DNA of 64,000 nucleotides from Glandiceps talaboti. Lineage: Eukaryota > Hemichordata > Enteropneusta > Spengelidae. Positions 24,026 to 35,693 of the stretch are shown here, one piece after another (positions within the stretch are counted from its first letter, which is position 1; each line of letters opens with the position of its first letter). The DNA is taken from assembly GCF_964340395.1 (NCBI RefSeq), contig NC_135550.1:992001-1056000 (forward strand). The letters run 5' to 3'. The translations under genes and the position numbers were made by a program. The notes under the pieces are model-generated. The model saw only the letters and a list, made by a program, of their open reading frames with translations, ran no database searches and was not told the DNA's origin.

Positions 24026-26757
24026 ACATGACTACATGAGATGACTACATGCGATATGACTACATGAGGTGACTACATGCGATATGACTACATGAGGTGA
24101 CTACATGCGATGTGACTACATGAGATGACTACATGCGATATGACTACATGAGATGACTACATGCGATATGACTACATGAGATGACTACATACGATATGAC
24201 TACATGAGGTGACTACATGCGATGTGACTACATGAGATGACTACATGCGATATGACTACATTAGATGACTACATGCAATACTGCGATGCGAGATGATGAC
24301 ATGATATGCGGCGATTTTGTAATGACGTTATGCCATTCGTAGATTATTCAATATGCATAAGGGGTAGACCATTCGATATCCTGGGGGGCTTTGAAGATTG
24401 GTGGAGAGTCATTATTTTTTTTCCCGCCTGAGAATTATTTTTTTCTCCTTTTCCTATGCTGGCAACTTTTTTTTTCTTTGCTTCTTTGAGATATCCGGAT
24501 TTTTTTTACGTCAATGTTGAACACCTACATTTGTTGCCACAATTTTCTGTTTGGTTTTGGCACACGGTAATAGAGTAAAAAGATGCTGTTCTATCACACA
24601 CATATTATATTTAAAAAACTACATATTTCATACATGTTTGATTTTCAATTAAATAAGCATGCCATGGTATGGTGACACACTGAAAATACAAATCGGAAAC
24701 TTGATTGGTGAGCTCAAACATTCAGATAGACCGGTCAGTTTCTCCAGATTGGTGGATGGGGGGGGGGGGGTGTCAGTGTTTTTTTCCATTGGGCCGACAA
24801 AAAGTCACTGACCCCCCCCCCCTGAATAAAGTTTCATAGCATCTGACAGTAAGTTGTAGAGGGAAGAGCTTTGAGACTGGGATATGCCCACCTCTTGTGC
24901 GAGTGTCTGTGAATGGGGGGGGGGGGGGGTTTCTAGCCGGTCTCCCCCTAGAAGCCCTCGAGGTTTTTTACTTCTCAAGCAATGTTTAGGCTATTCACAG
25001 ACACTTTCAGACAATAATTTGCAAGCTTTACAAGACAGCTCTAACATGTAAAAAGCAACTACACATGGTTGAAACATTTTTTAAATAAAATTTCATAGCA
25101 TCTTGACAGTAAGAGGTGGAGGGAAGAACTTTGATTTGAGGCTTGGACATGTCTACCTCTTATGGGGGGGGGGGGTCCTAGGGGATGTCCCCTAGAAGCT
25201 TTTTAAGTTTTTTTTTTACCAATTTTGGTGAATCTTATTGTTGGTTTAACGAATGAGTGGCCTCTGGGGTGATGGAGTCCAAGGCCCCCCCCCCCCGCCA
25301 GATCTGCAGTTTTTTGTTTCTATTTAGGCGATTTTTAGGTTATTCATAGCCTCTGAGATATATATTGCCAAACATCGAAAAGCTAAAGTAAATATAACTT
25401 TTTACATAAGTTTTCCATGTTATAAAAGTGGGCCTGTAACATTGGTATAGGGTCATTGATATTGCATTTATAGTAAAGTTACTGATGTGTTAGAGCACTT
25501 TAGGAGGTCATACCTAGTGTACAATATAAACTTGAATTTGAGTTGTGGTGTCGATACATGTAGTGTCTGAAATAGGAAGTATATTCATCCCTTTTGACAA
25601 ATTCATACTGAAGAGACTAGAACAATTTAGATTAAGTTCTTTTATAAACTATCCAATAGTATGAAGGTTACCATTACAAAACCTTCAAGTTCACTTTTGC
25701 CCCAAAGTGTAAGATAAGTGAAGCACTGATTGTGAAACAGCCAAACACTTACATGGCATGTTCTGTAACTAGTGTTGTAGCTAGGTAATACATGTATTAT
25801 ATGTATATTTTTTATGTATAGTTATGTTTGAACCCTTACATGAAGTAATATTTAAACCATTTATGAAAGAAACAGAGACAAGAACAAATATTATATGTAC
25901 CACAGGCTAACAAAACTGACTGGTCCCTGACATGTGTTTGAAACTGTTTGTCATGATTTGACAAGTGTCCTGGTTGGAGAGGTACGAGCAATTTGAACAG
26001 TATACTCGAACCTGTGCATCATTTCCCTGCCAAGACATTTTTTTTTCTAGCAGCAGTGGTCCATCTTTTTTTTCCATAACCCTCTCATATCCGGATTTTT
26101 TTTTCAAGCAAATCCATTTGGCATCTTTTTTCCCCCAAAATCTTCCAAGCCCCCCCCCCCCCCCAGGATATCAAATGGTCCACCTCTTACCACGTGCAAC
26201 ATGCTGAGGAGTACTCCCTAGCCTGTTTCATATTAATACTCGTATAATATGCGTATTGAATAATCTACGAATGGCATAACGTCATTACAAAATCGCCGCA
26301 TATCATGTCATCATCGCAGTATTGCATATAGTCATCTCATGTAGTCATGTCGCATGTAGTCATCTCATGTAGTCATATCGCATGTAGTCATCTCATGTAG
26401 TCATATCGTATGTAGTCATCTCATGTAGTCACATCGCATGTAGTCACCTCATGTAGTCATATCGCATGTAGTCATCTCATGTAGTCATATCGCATGTAGT
26501 CATCTCATGTAGTCACATCGCATGTAGTCATATCGCATGTAGTCACCTCATGTAGTCATATCGCATATAGTCATCTCATATAGTCATATCGCATATAGTC
26601 ATTGCAGTATTGCATATAGTCATTGTAGTATTGCATATAGTCATTGCAGTATTGCATATAGTCATTGCAGTATTGCATATAGTCATTGCAGTATTGCATA
26701 TAGTCATTGCAGTATTGTATTTTCGAATATTGGCAGGCATTCTACGCCATACATGTA
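24026..26757. mobile_element. foldback-type DNA element, copy 2
   Basis: Closely related to copy 1 and in the same orientation: left satellite array from 24,026, the ATGCGGCGATTTTGTAATGA segment at 24,305, the core, its complement at 26,275, the right array 26,310-26,715, and the GGCAGGCATTC end at 26,731. The outermost left end (the GAATGCCTGCC part) is missing, so the copy is truncated on the left. Relative to copy 1 it carries an extra stretch of about 75 bp near 25,138-25,215, between GAACTTTGATTTGA and TTTTGGTGAATC, and has different C/G-tract lengths. Confidence 0.85.
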
Positions 26758-26973
26758 TGATGAAAAGGTCATCAGGATAGCTTTAAACTTTACGAAATGA
26801 TTGATTTGGACAATATCTTTTAAGTAACCTCTGGGGGTCTTCCATGGATGTAGGGTCTAAGGCTCTGTAGGCTTTGTGACAGAGGGTCCTCTGTCCGAGA
26901 AGTCAACTCTACCCAAGTAAATGTTGCCTAAACTTCAGTGGAAGAGAAATTCTGTTGATCAGACACAGACTTA

Positions 26974-27092
26974 GACTGTAAAGATACGTCGTGACGTTTC
27001 GCCCTCACCGGCCTCCTCTCACAAGGATGAAATTCTCTCCTTAGGGGTTGGCCGATGGTTGAGGGCGCCCCGTCACGGCGTACCTTACAGAC
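26974..27092 (-). mobile_element. 119-bp palindromic MITE, TA-flanked (copy 2, inverted)
   Basis: Same family as 22,518-22,610 in opposite orientation: GACTGTAAAGATACGTCGTGA at the left, TCACGGCGTACCTTACAGAC at the right, TA on both sides (26,972-73 and 27,093-94). It has an additional central segment of about 26 bp. Confidence 0.75.
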
Positions 27093-27094
27093 TA

Positions 27095-27640
27095 TTCTCC
27101 AGTGAGACAGACTAGATTTTCTGGGGTTTCAAGTGTTTGTATTGATATTCTCGTTGAATCTGAACATTATTACATCAAAGGAAGGAGGTGAACACTGAAA
27201 ATACACATCAGTAAGCTTTATTGCAAAAATACAGTCACAATCGTCCGCTCACTTCATATCTGTCAGTTTCATGCACATACGTTGTTTACGCGTATTTGTA
27301 TTACATACTATTGTTATTAGATTATAAATATCCATAATCTTAGCTTTATTATTCCATGGTACCCATGCTCAGAGCGCCCAGGGGGTCGGAAAAAATCGAT
27401 AATCTTTTCAGTAAACTTTGCAACACTGTGTAATCAAAATAATTGTACCTGTCAATGTACTGCTGCACAGCTACTACTACTAAACACTTCGTGGAATGAT
27501 ATATTTACTTTGATTGTACAGTTTATTACATTATTCCGATTTCGGAATAATATTACAAATATAGTAAGGTGCATTGCAAATATTGTTTTATGGGAATGTC
27601 ATCGACAACTTTATAAATAACAAGTCATTGAGAATGACAT
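27095..27640. other. unannotated spacer
   Basis: AT-rich, no ORF or repeat of note. Confidence 0.4.
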
Positions 27641-27641
27641 A

Positions 27642-28537
27642 GTCCCCGCTATAATTGGGTTTTAAGGAATTATCACTATACTCTGATCACGCAACAACAT
27701 TTGTGAACCTAAAACAAACAGACTTAGATATGTTGTGTGTGCTTGTTGGACATGGAATATGCCTCCAACAATAAAGGATTGGTTGGGTATGGGGATCATA
27801 TCACGATGAAAATGGAGTCTGAGTTATGGCTTTGTACATGGAAAATTCACAAACAAAATGGCTGCCAGGCAGCCATATTGGATCGTATCATGACGAAAAT
27901 GGGTATGCACATGTATGTCATAGAACACTGTCCTAATACCAACTTTGAATGAGATCTGTTCAAGCATGTCTGAGTTATGGCTTTGGACATGAAAATTCGC
28001 AAACAAAATGGCTACCAGGCAGCCATATTGGATCGTATCACAATGAAAATGGATATGCACATGTATGTCATAGAACACTGTCCTAATACCAACTTTGAAT
28101 GAGATCCGTTCAAGCATGTCTGAGTTATGGCTTTGGACATAAAAATTCACAAACAAAATGGCTGCTAGGCGGCCATATTGGATCGTATCATGACAACAAT
28201 GAATATGCACATGTATGTCATAGAACACTGTCCTAATACCAACGTTGAATGAGATCTGTTAAAGCATGTCTGAGTTATGGCTTTAGACAGGGAAAATTCG
28301 CAAACAAAATGGTTGCTAGGCGGCCATATTGGATCGTATCATAAAACAAATTGACGTGCATATGTATGCCATAGCATGTTGCCCCTGTACCAAGTTTGAA
28401 AAAAATCGGTCCAGGCATCTCCAAGAAACGGCTGCGGACGGACGGACAGACGGACAGACGGACGCACGGACGCACGGACGCACGGACAGACGGAACCCGA
28501 TCCATAAGTCCCCGTTCCGGACTTCGTCCGCGGGGAC
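27642..28537 (+). mobile_element. 0.9-kb TA-flanked element with 150-bp internal repeats
   Basis: The ends are GTCCCCGC (27,642) and GCGGGGAC (28,537), flanked by TA on both sides. The interior holds four copies of a 150-bp tandem repeat (GAGTTATGGCTTTG at 27,821, 27,972, 28,122 and 28,272), then a GACGGACGGACAGACGGACA tract and a small inverted GTCCCCGTTCCGG..CCGCGGGGAC end. The long minus-strand ORF over the repeats exists only because the unit is a multiple of three. Non-autonomous DNA element; superfamily not determined. Confidence 0.7.
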
Positions 28538-28539
28538 TA

Positions 28540-29465
28540 ATTACAGAACAATGTATACGTATTTGGACTGTTAAGCTTGCTCAGTCGTGATGCTAGTTGT
28601 CAGGCAAATATCGGGGGGGGGGGGTCTACTCCCTTATTTGAGTATACATTTACGTGCTGCCCTTTGGGGTTCGTTTTCTAGCCATTTGGTCTAAAATGGG
28701 GTCATGATTTGTTTTCTAAAACAGGTCCATTTTGCATTATATTTGATTTTTGCTTTGTCTAAAATGTGGCCCTTTGTCCTTTGCCGAATCGTAATTGCCA
28801 TTAATTGCCCTCAATGTTGCCTCCTAAGGAAAATGGGAAAATGTATTTTGTCTAAATTTTATGCTATATTAATAAATTAGTAAATTAATAGTCTAAAATG
28901 GGATATTGATTTTTGGTCAAAGTGGTCTAAAATTGGGCCTAGGGTTTCCTGCACTGACGACACACCCCTATGAGAGATGGCCACCGGTCGTCCCCCCCCC
29001 CCCCCCGGAGAAGTATAGGTAAAAGTCAAACTAGTCCGAAACATGTGAAATCACAGTCAACTACACTGGCATATAGAAATAAATAATTTACGTTCAAACA
29101 AACTCTATAGATTCCTGAGGATTTTTCACACTGATCTAGCTATGTTTTGTCATTGCACAGTACTGCTAATAGTATATACGAATATTTAGACTTTTGTTGA
29201 CAGGGCGCACTCCACAGTATAATGGCATACATTCGATTTGAATTATTAAAAGTTATTTAAGTGTGCATAATTAGTAAGAAATAAAATAATACTTATATTT
29301 ATATTCATATACAGAGGAGTAACCAAACTCCAAACTGTTACAACTTGAGCTTGAATGAGAAATGTCGCAAAATTAATTGAGTATTAAAACTTCAACTTCA
29401 GTGATATTCAACTAAAGTCCTCCCAGACATTTTCATTATGATATACTAATATTTAAACCCCTTCG
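28540..29465. other. unannotated spacer with short degenerate repeats
   Basis: Several degenerate GGTCTAAAATGGG-type repeats at about 28,690-28,930, poly-G at 28,613-28,623, and poly-C at 28,992-29,005. No gene. Confidence 0.45.
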
Positions 29466-29468
29466 CTT

Positions 29469-29540
<72 letters not shown>

Positions 29541-29541
29541 T
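29469..29541 (+). repeat. (AAT)n microsatellite, LINE 3' tail
   Basis: Over 20 AAT units immediately beyond the AATAAAG (minus strand) at the 3' end of the LINE that follows, so it reads as the (ATT)n tail of that minus-strand element. Confidence 0.85.
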
Positions 29542-29644
29542 AATAAAAATTCTTTATTGTATGTTTATCCAAATCTGGACATCAGACCTATTCACAATAA
29601 AGAAAGAAAATAACCTGACAGTAACAAAACAAGGAAAATACACC

Positions 29645-30477
29645 TTAGCAGGGTGTCAAAAATGGCTTATGTTTAAAATATTTATGTATTTGTTTTCTCA
29701 AGGCAGTGTACCGCTCTCTAAGTTTGAAGCATGTGTATGTGTATTTAGCCACTTCTTTAATTATATTCTCATTTTTACTGTTCATTATATTAAGGAATTT
29801 TTCTGTGTCTGACAAATCTGGGGACCATATTTTAAAGTGTGCTAAAACTGATTTTCTTTCGTCTGTGAACATTTTACAGTTTAAGATAAAGTGTTGCTCA
29901 TCTTCAATTTCATTGGTTTGGCACATGGGGCATGTTCTACTGGCTATGACTTGTTTACTTTTAGTTTGTGTGAACTTATCCTTAGTTTTGTCAGAGCAGA
30001 TCTATGGAGAGGATTTTTTTTATAATGCCTAAATATTTCTCACATGTATTAACTTTTTTTTATTTGTCTATGGGTACAGAGTTTATTTTTATGGTTTTGT
30101 CCTTTGTTATCATTGTATAATATGTCTATGGATTGTCTGTCAAACAGTTCTTTTAGTTTCTCTTTGACTATATTGATTAATTTAGAATCACCCTCTGTAT
30201 CAATTTCTGTCCATTCCTCCTCCATATTCATTAATTTTAAAATCTGCTTGATACCTGTTACCCAGTTTTGTGTCCCCACCATCTCCATTTCTAAACCCAG
30301 TTTGAATGCTTCATTTACAAGAGAATCTGTTGGTTTCTGTTTAATTTTTATCCAATACTTTACTGCTTGTATCAAGCCAAATAAAATTAGAGGGCTACGT
30401 CCTAGTTCTAGTAAACATGCTAAATTGCGTGATTTGGGGCTAACCTGGAGTAGAAATTTACAGAATCGTGTATCCAT
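29645..30477 (-). pseudogene. LINE ORF2 C-terminal region with zinc knuckle
   Basis: Two open segments: 30,049-30,477, with a LACLLELGRSPL..KYW block typical of the post-RT region of this LINE type, and 29,645-29,926, starting MCQTNEIEDEQHFILNCKMF, a C-x(n)-H-x(4)-C cysteine/histidine knuckle used for nucleic-acid binding. The first cysteine pair partner (PTC/RTC) lies just upstream, across a frame change near 29,930-30,050. Confidence 0.75.
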
Positions 30478-30827
30478 TTTTTTACTGGGGTTTGTAATAT
30501 TTGTTAAATTTGTTGTGGAGTTGATAACATCACCAACTCAGACCACACTGCAGTACAGTAAGATTGGTCTGATGGTGGCATCAAACATTTGCAAATATAA
30601 TTTAACTGGTATCTGGCCCTAGATATTGTTTTAATTTAAAACATGCTTTCAATGCCCTGTTGGTTAGATCTTGCTGGGCCTTGTTGAGTTTACCTGTAGT
30701 GTTTAGTTTTATGCCTAGATATGTGTATGATGAGACTCTTTGAAGTTCAAGATTGTTCAGGTAGAATTTATGTTTCTGCATGGTTTTTCCTGATTTATTA
30801 AAAACAATTGTTTTTGATTTCGCTATG

Positions 30828-31151
30828 TTAATATCTAGTTGCCATTTTTTTTTTGCAATATGTTGCTACAGCATTTAAAGCATTTTGTAGACCTGAACTG
30901 GATTCTGACAACAATAGTAGGTCATCAGCATATAGCAGACAGGGTATATCACTATTCAAGAGGAGTCTTGGGGGATCAGTTTTAGTTTCTTCCAGTTGCT
31001 TCTTAATGTCATTTATGTATATATTGAACAGTAGAAGGCTTAGTCCATCTCCTTGCCTAATGCCTCTTTTAACTGGAAAATTTTTTGACAGTCCATTATT
31101 TGTTTTGATACAACTTAAAGAATTGGAATAAATTGAATTTACCACATTCAA
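30828..31151 (-). pseudogene. LINE RT core fragment (YADD)
   Basis: 107 codons containing VKRGIRQGDGLSLLLFNIYIND (RT block 4) and CLLYADDLLLLSES (the catalytic Asp pair). It is preceded in another frame by FIDLKNAFDGIWHQGL. The frame breaks at a homopolymer run at 30,846-30,856, after which TIVFNKSGK and SYTYLGI (blocks 6-7) continue in another frame to about 30,640. Confidence 0.88.
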
Positions 31152-31385
31152 AAATTTACCAGAAATGCCACTTTTTCGGAGTTTACATATCAGGCCTTGA
31201 TGCCATATGCCGTCAAAGGCATTTTTTAAATCTATGAAATAGACAAAGATATGTTTATTGTAGTTTAAATATTTTGTGAGTAGCAGTTTTAATACAAATA
31301 TATGGTCCGAAGCACTGAATTTGGAATAAAACCAATCTGTTCCGTAATAATAATTTTTTTTCTCATTTAAGTGTCTTTGTATATT

Positions 31386-31974
31386 TTTTCATTTGATTGG
31401 TGAATGAAAAGTCACGCAAATGGGGGTCAGCGAACTTTCCGCCCGAGGCTAAAACGCGAACTTCGAATCTTTTGACATCAAACCGAACTTACCGGTTGTT
31501 TCTATGGATTATTTTCTTGTTAGATATTCAGTATGGTTAAGTACTTGAATATGTACGGGGATGGGGGTGTTCTTGCTTGTAATTCGTTTTAAAGTTAGCA
31601 TCAGTTAAATCCTGTTTTACCGATTATGGGATAAACCTCGTAAATATATACTTTTGTGAAACAAAAAATAAATGGACTTACAAAGTTAATCTTACATGGT
31701 TATTATAATAAAATAATTGAAGATAATTTCTTAGATTTCAATTCAGTAATATTTTGAGATCCTGTGGGTCAGATTTTGGAAAGAAAAAAATTGTGTATTT
31801 TTCGGCGTTTAGATGATGACGTCATCAACAAACTTGGCGATAGAGTGATTCTGTTATGGTGATTTAGATGAACAACATAAAGAGAATATCTCCTGCAAAT
31901 TTCATGGTCTTATGTTACATTTATCACAAGATATGCAGTAATCATTCATTTATAGAACACATGCCGTAATCCAC
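31386..31974. other. unannotated spacer
   Basis: No ORF or repeat recognised. Confidence 0.4.
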
Positions 31975-32267
31975 TGGAGTTGTTGGAATAATATTCAGTA
32001 CAAGGTAAGTGGGGTCTTGTTGCCAACTGCTTTGTAGTCAAAGGGGCGTGTTTATCTAAAAGTTGACTCAACACAGAATAATAGATGGAGACCAATCTAT
32101 CGAGATCGCAGTTTGATAAAACGGCTTGATCACATAGTTGTGAAAGGGATATATCATTTCTGAAAGCTGCTTTGTCAATCTTGTTGTATTTTCAGAAAGT
32201 TATGGATTTTTCTTCAATGTACTGAGAAATGTTCGTCAAATTTGCAAACACAAAGCAATGGTTTGAC
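31975..32267 (-). pseudogene. LINE fragment (endonuclease-RT linker), left of DIRS insertion
   Basis: Minus-strand reading gives KIDKAAFRNDISLSQL ... SIYYSVLSQLLDKHAPLTTK, the characteristic linker between endonuclease and RT of a LINE. The endonuclease half of a LINE on the same strand is at 37,438-38,290, on the other side of the DIRS-like element. About 70 residues expected between them are missing. Confidence 0.75.
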
Positions 32268-32517
32268 TTGAAGTTTCTACTGAAACTAATTTCTGTGAAG
32301 AAGAAAATGCTCACCTTTATTGTACTACTATTGGGTATACGCATTTGCTTTAACCTTTACTTCGCAAAATAAAAAAAAACATCCTGTGACCCCTGAGCCA
32401 CCTGTGGCTGACCCACAATGCCTTATTTCCCGCTCAGTACTAAAATCTGTCATAGGTAAACAAAAGGGAAAACAAGAATACTAAGAAGGAACTGTGGGGT
32501 GGAAGGAGGGAATCACC

Positions 32518-32606
32518 ATAAAGGTGAGTATTTTCTTCTTCACAGAAATTAGTTTCAGTAGAAACTTCAATTCTGTTCATCGAAAATACTCACCTTTATT
32601 ATACTA
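32518..32606. repeat. DIRS-B internal complementary region
   Basis: Its first part (AAAGGTGAGTATTTTCTTCT..AGTTTCAGTAGAAACTTCAA) is the reverse complement of the left end at 32,268-32,320. Its second part (GTTCATCGAAAATACTCACC) is the reverse complement of the right end at 37,417-37,437. In DIRS elements this region templates joining of the ends during replication. Confidence 0.88.
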
Positions 32607-32661
32607 CAATTGGGTTAGCATTTGTCAGCAAACTAGGAGGAGGGGTTCCTCACATCCCAAT

Positions 32662-33438
32662 CTATACAATCTGCTGGCTGACACAAAATGGTCCCAGAGA
32701 GCGTAATCCTGTAGCCTCCTGGGCCATATCCCTCAGGTAGTAGCTAATGAAAGAATTAGGAGACCGCCAGGTAGCAGCGTTAATAACTTCTGCTACTGGG
32801 ACTCCTGCATGTACTGCCCAAGATGTTGAAATGGCTCTAACTTCATGGGCCGTAACTCTGGATGATTTAAGACTATCATCAGACGCTTCCTGGTATGCCC
32901 ATCTGACTGTGTGGATTATCCACTTTGAGATTATGGCCGCTGAGCAATCAGTCTTGTTATTGGGGTCATACGGAATGAAGAGTCGAGATCTCTCTCCACG
33001 AAAAGGTTTAGTGCAAGCCATGTACCAACGTAGAGCTTGAACAGGACACAACAATCTCTCTCGCCTGTCGGAACCCACCAGGTTGGACAGAGTCCATAGG
33101 GTAATGGGTGAGGCTTGGGACCCCAGAACCTGGTTCTTTGCCAAAAAGGCAGGATGGGGTCTGAGAAATACTTGTGATTCTGACCAGGTAATTCTCCTTT
33201 TGCCCACATCCAAGGCATGGATCTCACTACGTCTTCTGCCTGACGCCAAGGCCAAAAGGAAAACTGTCTTGAGGGTAATTGCCCTCAGTGAGACTGATTG
33301 CAATGGCTCAAAAGGTGCCTCCCCTAGTGTCCTCAAAACTAAGGCAAGGTTCCACTGAGACACTGAAATAGGTTTAGGTGGACATTTGATTTGAAAATGC
33401 TGAATCATGGTAGATGCAATAGCTGTGCGGTATACCAT
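32662..33438 (-). pseudogene. DIRS-B tyrosine recombinase
   Basis: 258 open codons covering the C-terminal catalytic part of a tyrosine recombinase: LALASGRRRSEIHALD (first catalytic Arg), TAHEVRAISTSWA (His-x-x-Arg) and WRSPNSFISYYLRD (nucleophile Tyr). The enzyme would integrate the circular cDNA intermediate. The N-terminal part lies upstream in another frame (about 33,440-33,600), so the gene is frame-broken even though the catalytic residues are kept. Confidence 0.88.
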
Positions 33439-33520
33439 AATGGTCTTAACTGCAAACTGTTTAACATTAAAGAGATCTAGCAGGAAGTCTGCAAAGTCTC
33501 TGGTAGTGATATGGATTGGA

Positions 33521-34331
33521 TCAGCCTGCCTTGGCTGGCACCAATCGCTCCCATTTGATGCTATAGGGTGCTGAGAGTACTGGCCCTCTGAGGCCTGGCG
33601 ATAATAGCGACAGAGTCACTAGAAAATCCCTTCTCAATGAGGGATTTTTCGATAATGTGAATGTGTGAAGACAAAATACCTCTGGGTTGGGGTGAACAAT
33701 GTTCCGACCCTGAATTAGAAGATCTGTCCTCTCTGGGAGCCGAATCGGATGATCGATCAGCAGAGACAGAAGCCATGAAAACAATGACTGGTTTGGCCAC
33801 AATGGCACTATTAGAAGGAGCACCACATCTTCCTCTTGAACCTTGCGAAGGACAAGAGGTAGGATTACTATTGGGGGTAAGCATATGCGTGCATGCCCTC
33901 CCACGAAATTGACAGTGCATCCACTGCCACTGCCTTATGTCCAGAGTTGGGGATACAAACATTGGCAGTTTTCTGTTGTGATAAGTTGCAATAAGGTCTA
34001 ATGAGGGGGTTCCCCAGTGAGCAAAAATCTGATTGGCCACCTCTTGGGGAATCTCCCACTCTGTGGGCCAGATCTGCTTCTGCCGAGAAAGGGGGTCGGC
34101 AATCCGTTTAATCTGCCCGGGAGGTGACGTGCTCTTAGTGTTATGTCCCTCTCTCTGTACCCTAACATTATCTCCCAAAGCAGGTAGCAAAGATATGGTG
34201 ACCTTGTGCCCCCCATTTTGTTTACATATGCTACCACTGTCATGTTGTCGGAGTGGAGCATAACCTGGCGATTCGATACCAGAGTCTCGAACTGTTGTAA
34301 GGCTAGAAACACAGCCTTGAGTTCTAGCCAA
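33521..34331 (-). pseudogene. DIRS-B RNase H and downstream region
   Basis: 34,312-33,998 shows LQQFETLVSNRQVMLHSDNMTVVAYVNKMGG (catalytic Asp) and ARHLPGRLNGLPTPFLGR, in which the usual N-x-x-A-D-x-L-S-R motif is spread over two frames. The overlapping ORF 34,331-33,561 carries IADPLSRQ. The following PTEWEIPQEV and FAHWGTPSLDLIAT, then the region before the recombinase, are typical of DIRS polyproteins. Frame changes occur near 34,130 and 33,900. Confidence 0.8.
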
Positions 34332-34409
34332 TTGATGTGACGCTGGCTGACTTGTCTCCGACTGGCTGGATGCCGCCTGGCAATTGGAATGGGCTCACCA
34401 TCCGTCTTT

Positions 34410-35149
34410 TCATGTGTTGGTAAACAGGGAGAGGTCTGATTTCTGGTACACTAGGGACCTCCCTACCAACAAATGATTCTTGTCTACCCACCACAGCAGG
34501 TGGAGGTGAAGGGATGGGCATACCGGAATGAAGGAAGACAGTGGGTGTACAGATGGGCGCCAAAACACCAAAGGGTATAGTGCATGCGTAAACAGGCCCA
34601 AGGAGTGATGTCTATTAGAGAATTCATCAACCCTAGATTGGAAAGTAAAACCTTTGCCTGAATGCCTGGGAAGAATGAGGTGGATGGCACTGATCAGTTT
34701 GTCCACCCTCTCCTGAAGAGGGCAGACAATGCCCCAACTGGTAATGAAATGCATGCCCACAAAGTTGGTGTCTTTTGTGGGAACTAACTCCGACTTCTCG
34801 TAGATGGAGAGGAAACCTAACCAGGTTATAATGGATAGGGTTTCTCAAACTCGATGGACTAAATCCTCCTGTATCATACAGTGAGATACGGGTGCAACAG
34901 AACGCCCCTTTGATGTAGCCATGCGACTGGTGCTAGTGCAATGCATGTGAAAACTCTGGGGGCGGTTGCAAGGCCGAAGGGCAGAGCTATGAAAACAAAA
35001 GTCGGATCGTTGACGGCAAAGCATAGGAAATGATGAAAAGATTGGTGAATCAACTGGCTGAAATTAGAGCAAGGTTTTGTATGAGGAGTGTCAAAAATTA
35101 AACACTCCCGCTGCTTTGCTTCACTGGCCCGGATGGCCATGGAAGTCAA
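34410..35149 (-). pseudogene. DIRS-B reverse transcriptase remnant
   Basis: FVFIALPFGLATAPRVFT (35,149-34,874) is the block before the catalytic site. The next expected LHPYLDDW reads LHPYLTV and stops, so both catalytic aspartates are gone. The RT continues in another frame with ELVPTKDTNFVGMHF (about 34,805-34,745) and thumb sequence to 34,410. The N-terminal RT blocks were not clearly found upstream of 35,150. Inactive. Confidence 0.8.
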
Positions 35150-35693
35150 GGTACTGCCAACAAGGAAGGTGTATCAATCGGTGCAGACCGTACCTCTTGT
35201 TTTAACTCTTGTTTTAAAACAACTGAATAATAAGGCAGCACGTGATCTCATAGTCTACTCAGTTACGTGACTGAGTGCCCTGTTAATTATCTGCATTAAG
35301 TGGAATGTTTTCTGTGTATTGGATGACTTCATTTCCGATACTACAGTGAGTAGAAACCAATCAATGGATGAAAAAATGCGAAGGGACAATGCGTACCCTT
35401 CCCCAAAACCAAAAGTACTTATTGTCAATGGAGGTACTCTTAAAACCTGGTCCTGGTCAATGTCATCAGCATCGCATCAGTGTCCAATATTGGAAAGTTG
35501 GTGCGTTGATCAGTTGCATGGGTGTGGTATGCTCTCCCTGGGTAGTGGAACCACGGGTACTTGTTCATTAGCAAAGGTGGATGACCAGGACCTTTGCCAC
35601 ATACTTCTGAGGAGACGATATTCTGTACCGAAGTGACCATAGCCAAAAGTGGGAGTGTTGCTTGCTGATACTCGGGTGGTTTGAGTTGTCCCT

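Larger units (their letters stand above)
29545..31385 (-). mobile_element. 5'-truncated non-LTR retrotransposon
   Basis: Minus-strand RT-containing LINE. Similarity starts near 31,372 with an EQIGF..FSASDHIFVLK block, then FIDLKNAFDGIWH (31,200-31,250), and continues to the C-terminal zinc-binding region and an AATAAA plus (ATT)n tail. It is truncated in the RT domain on its 5' side, as usual for target-primed insertions. Stops and frame changes are present throughout. Confidence 0.88.

Noticed and set aside
27824-28228. 134-codon minus-strand ORF with repeated VFYDIHVHIH blocks
   Set aside because: It translates a 150-bp tandem repeat whose length is a multiple of three; the protein repeat is a by-product.
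30104-30622. 172-codon plus-strand ORF opposite the LINE
   Set aside because: It is antisense to clearly recognisable minus-strand LINE protein sequence.
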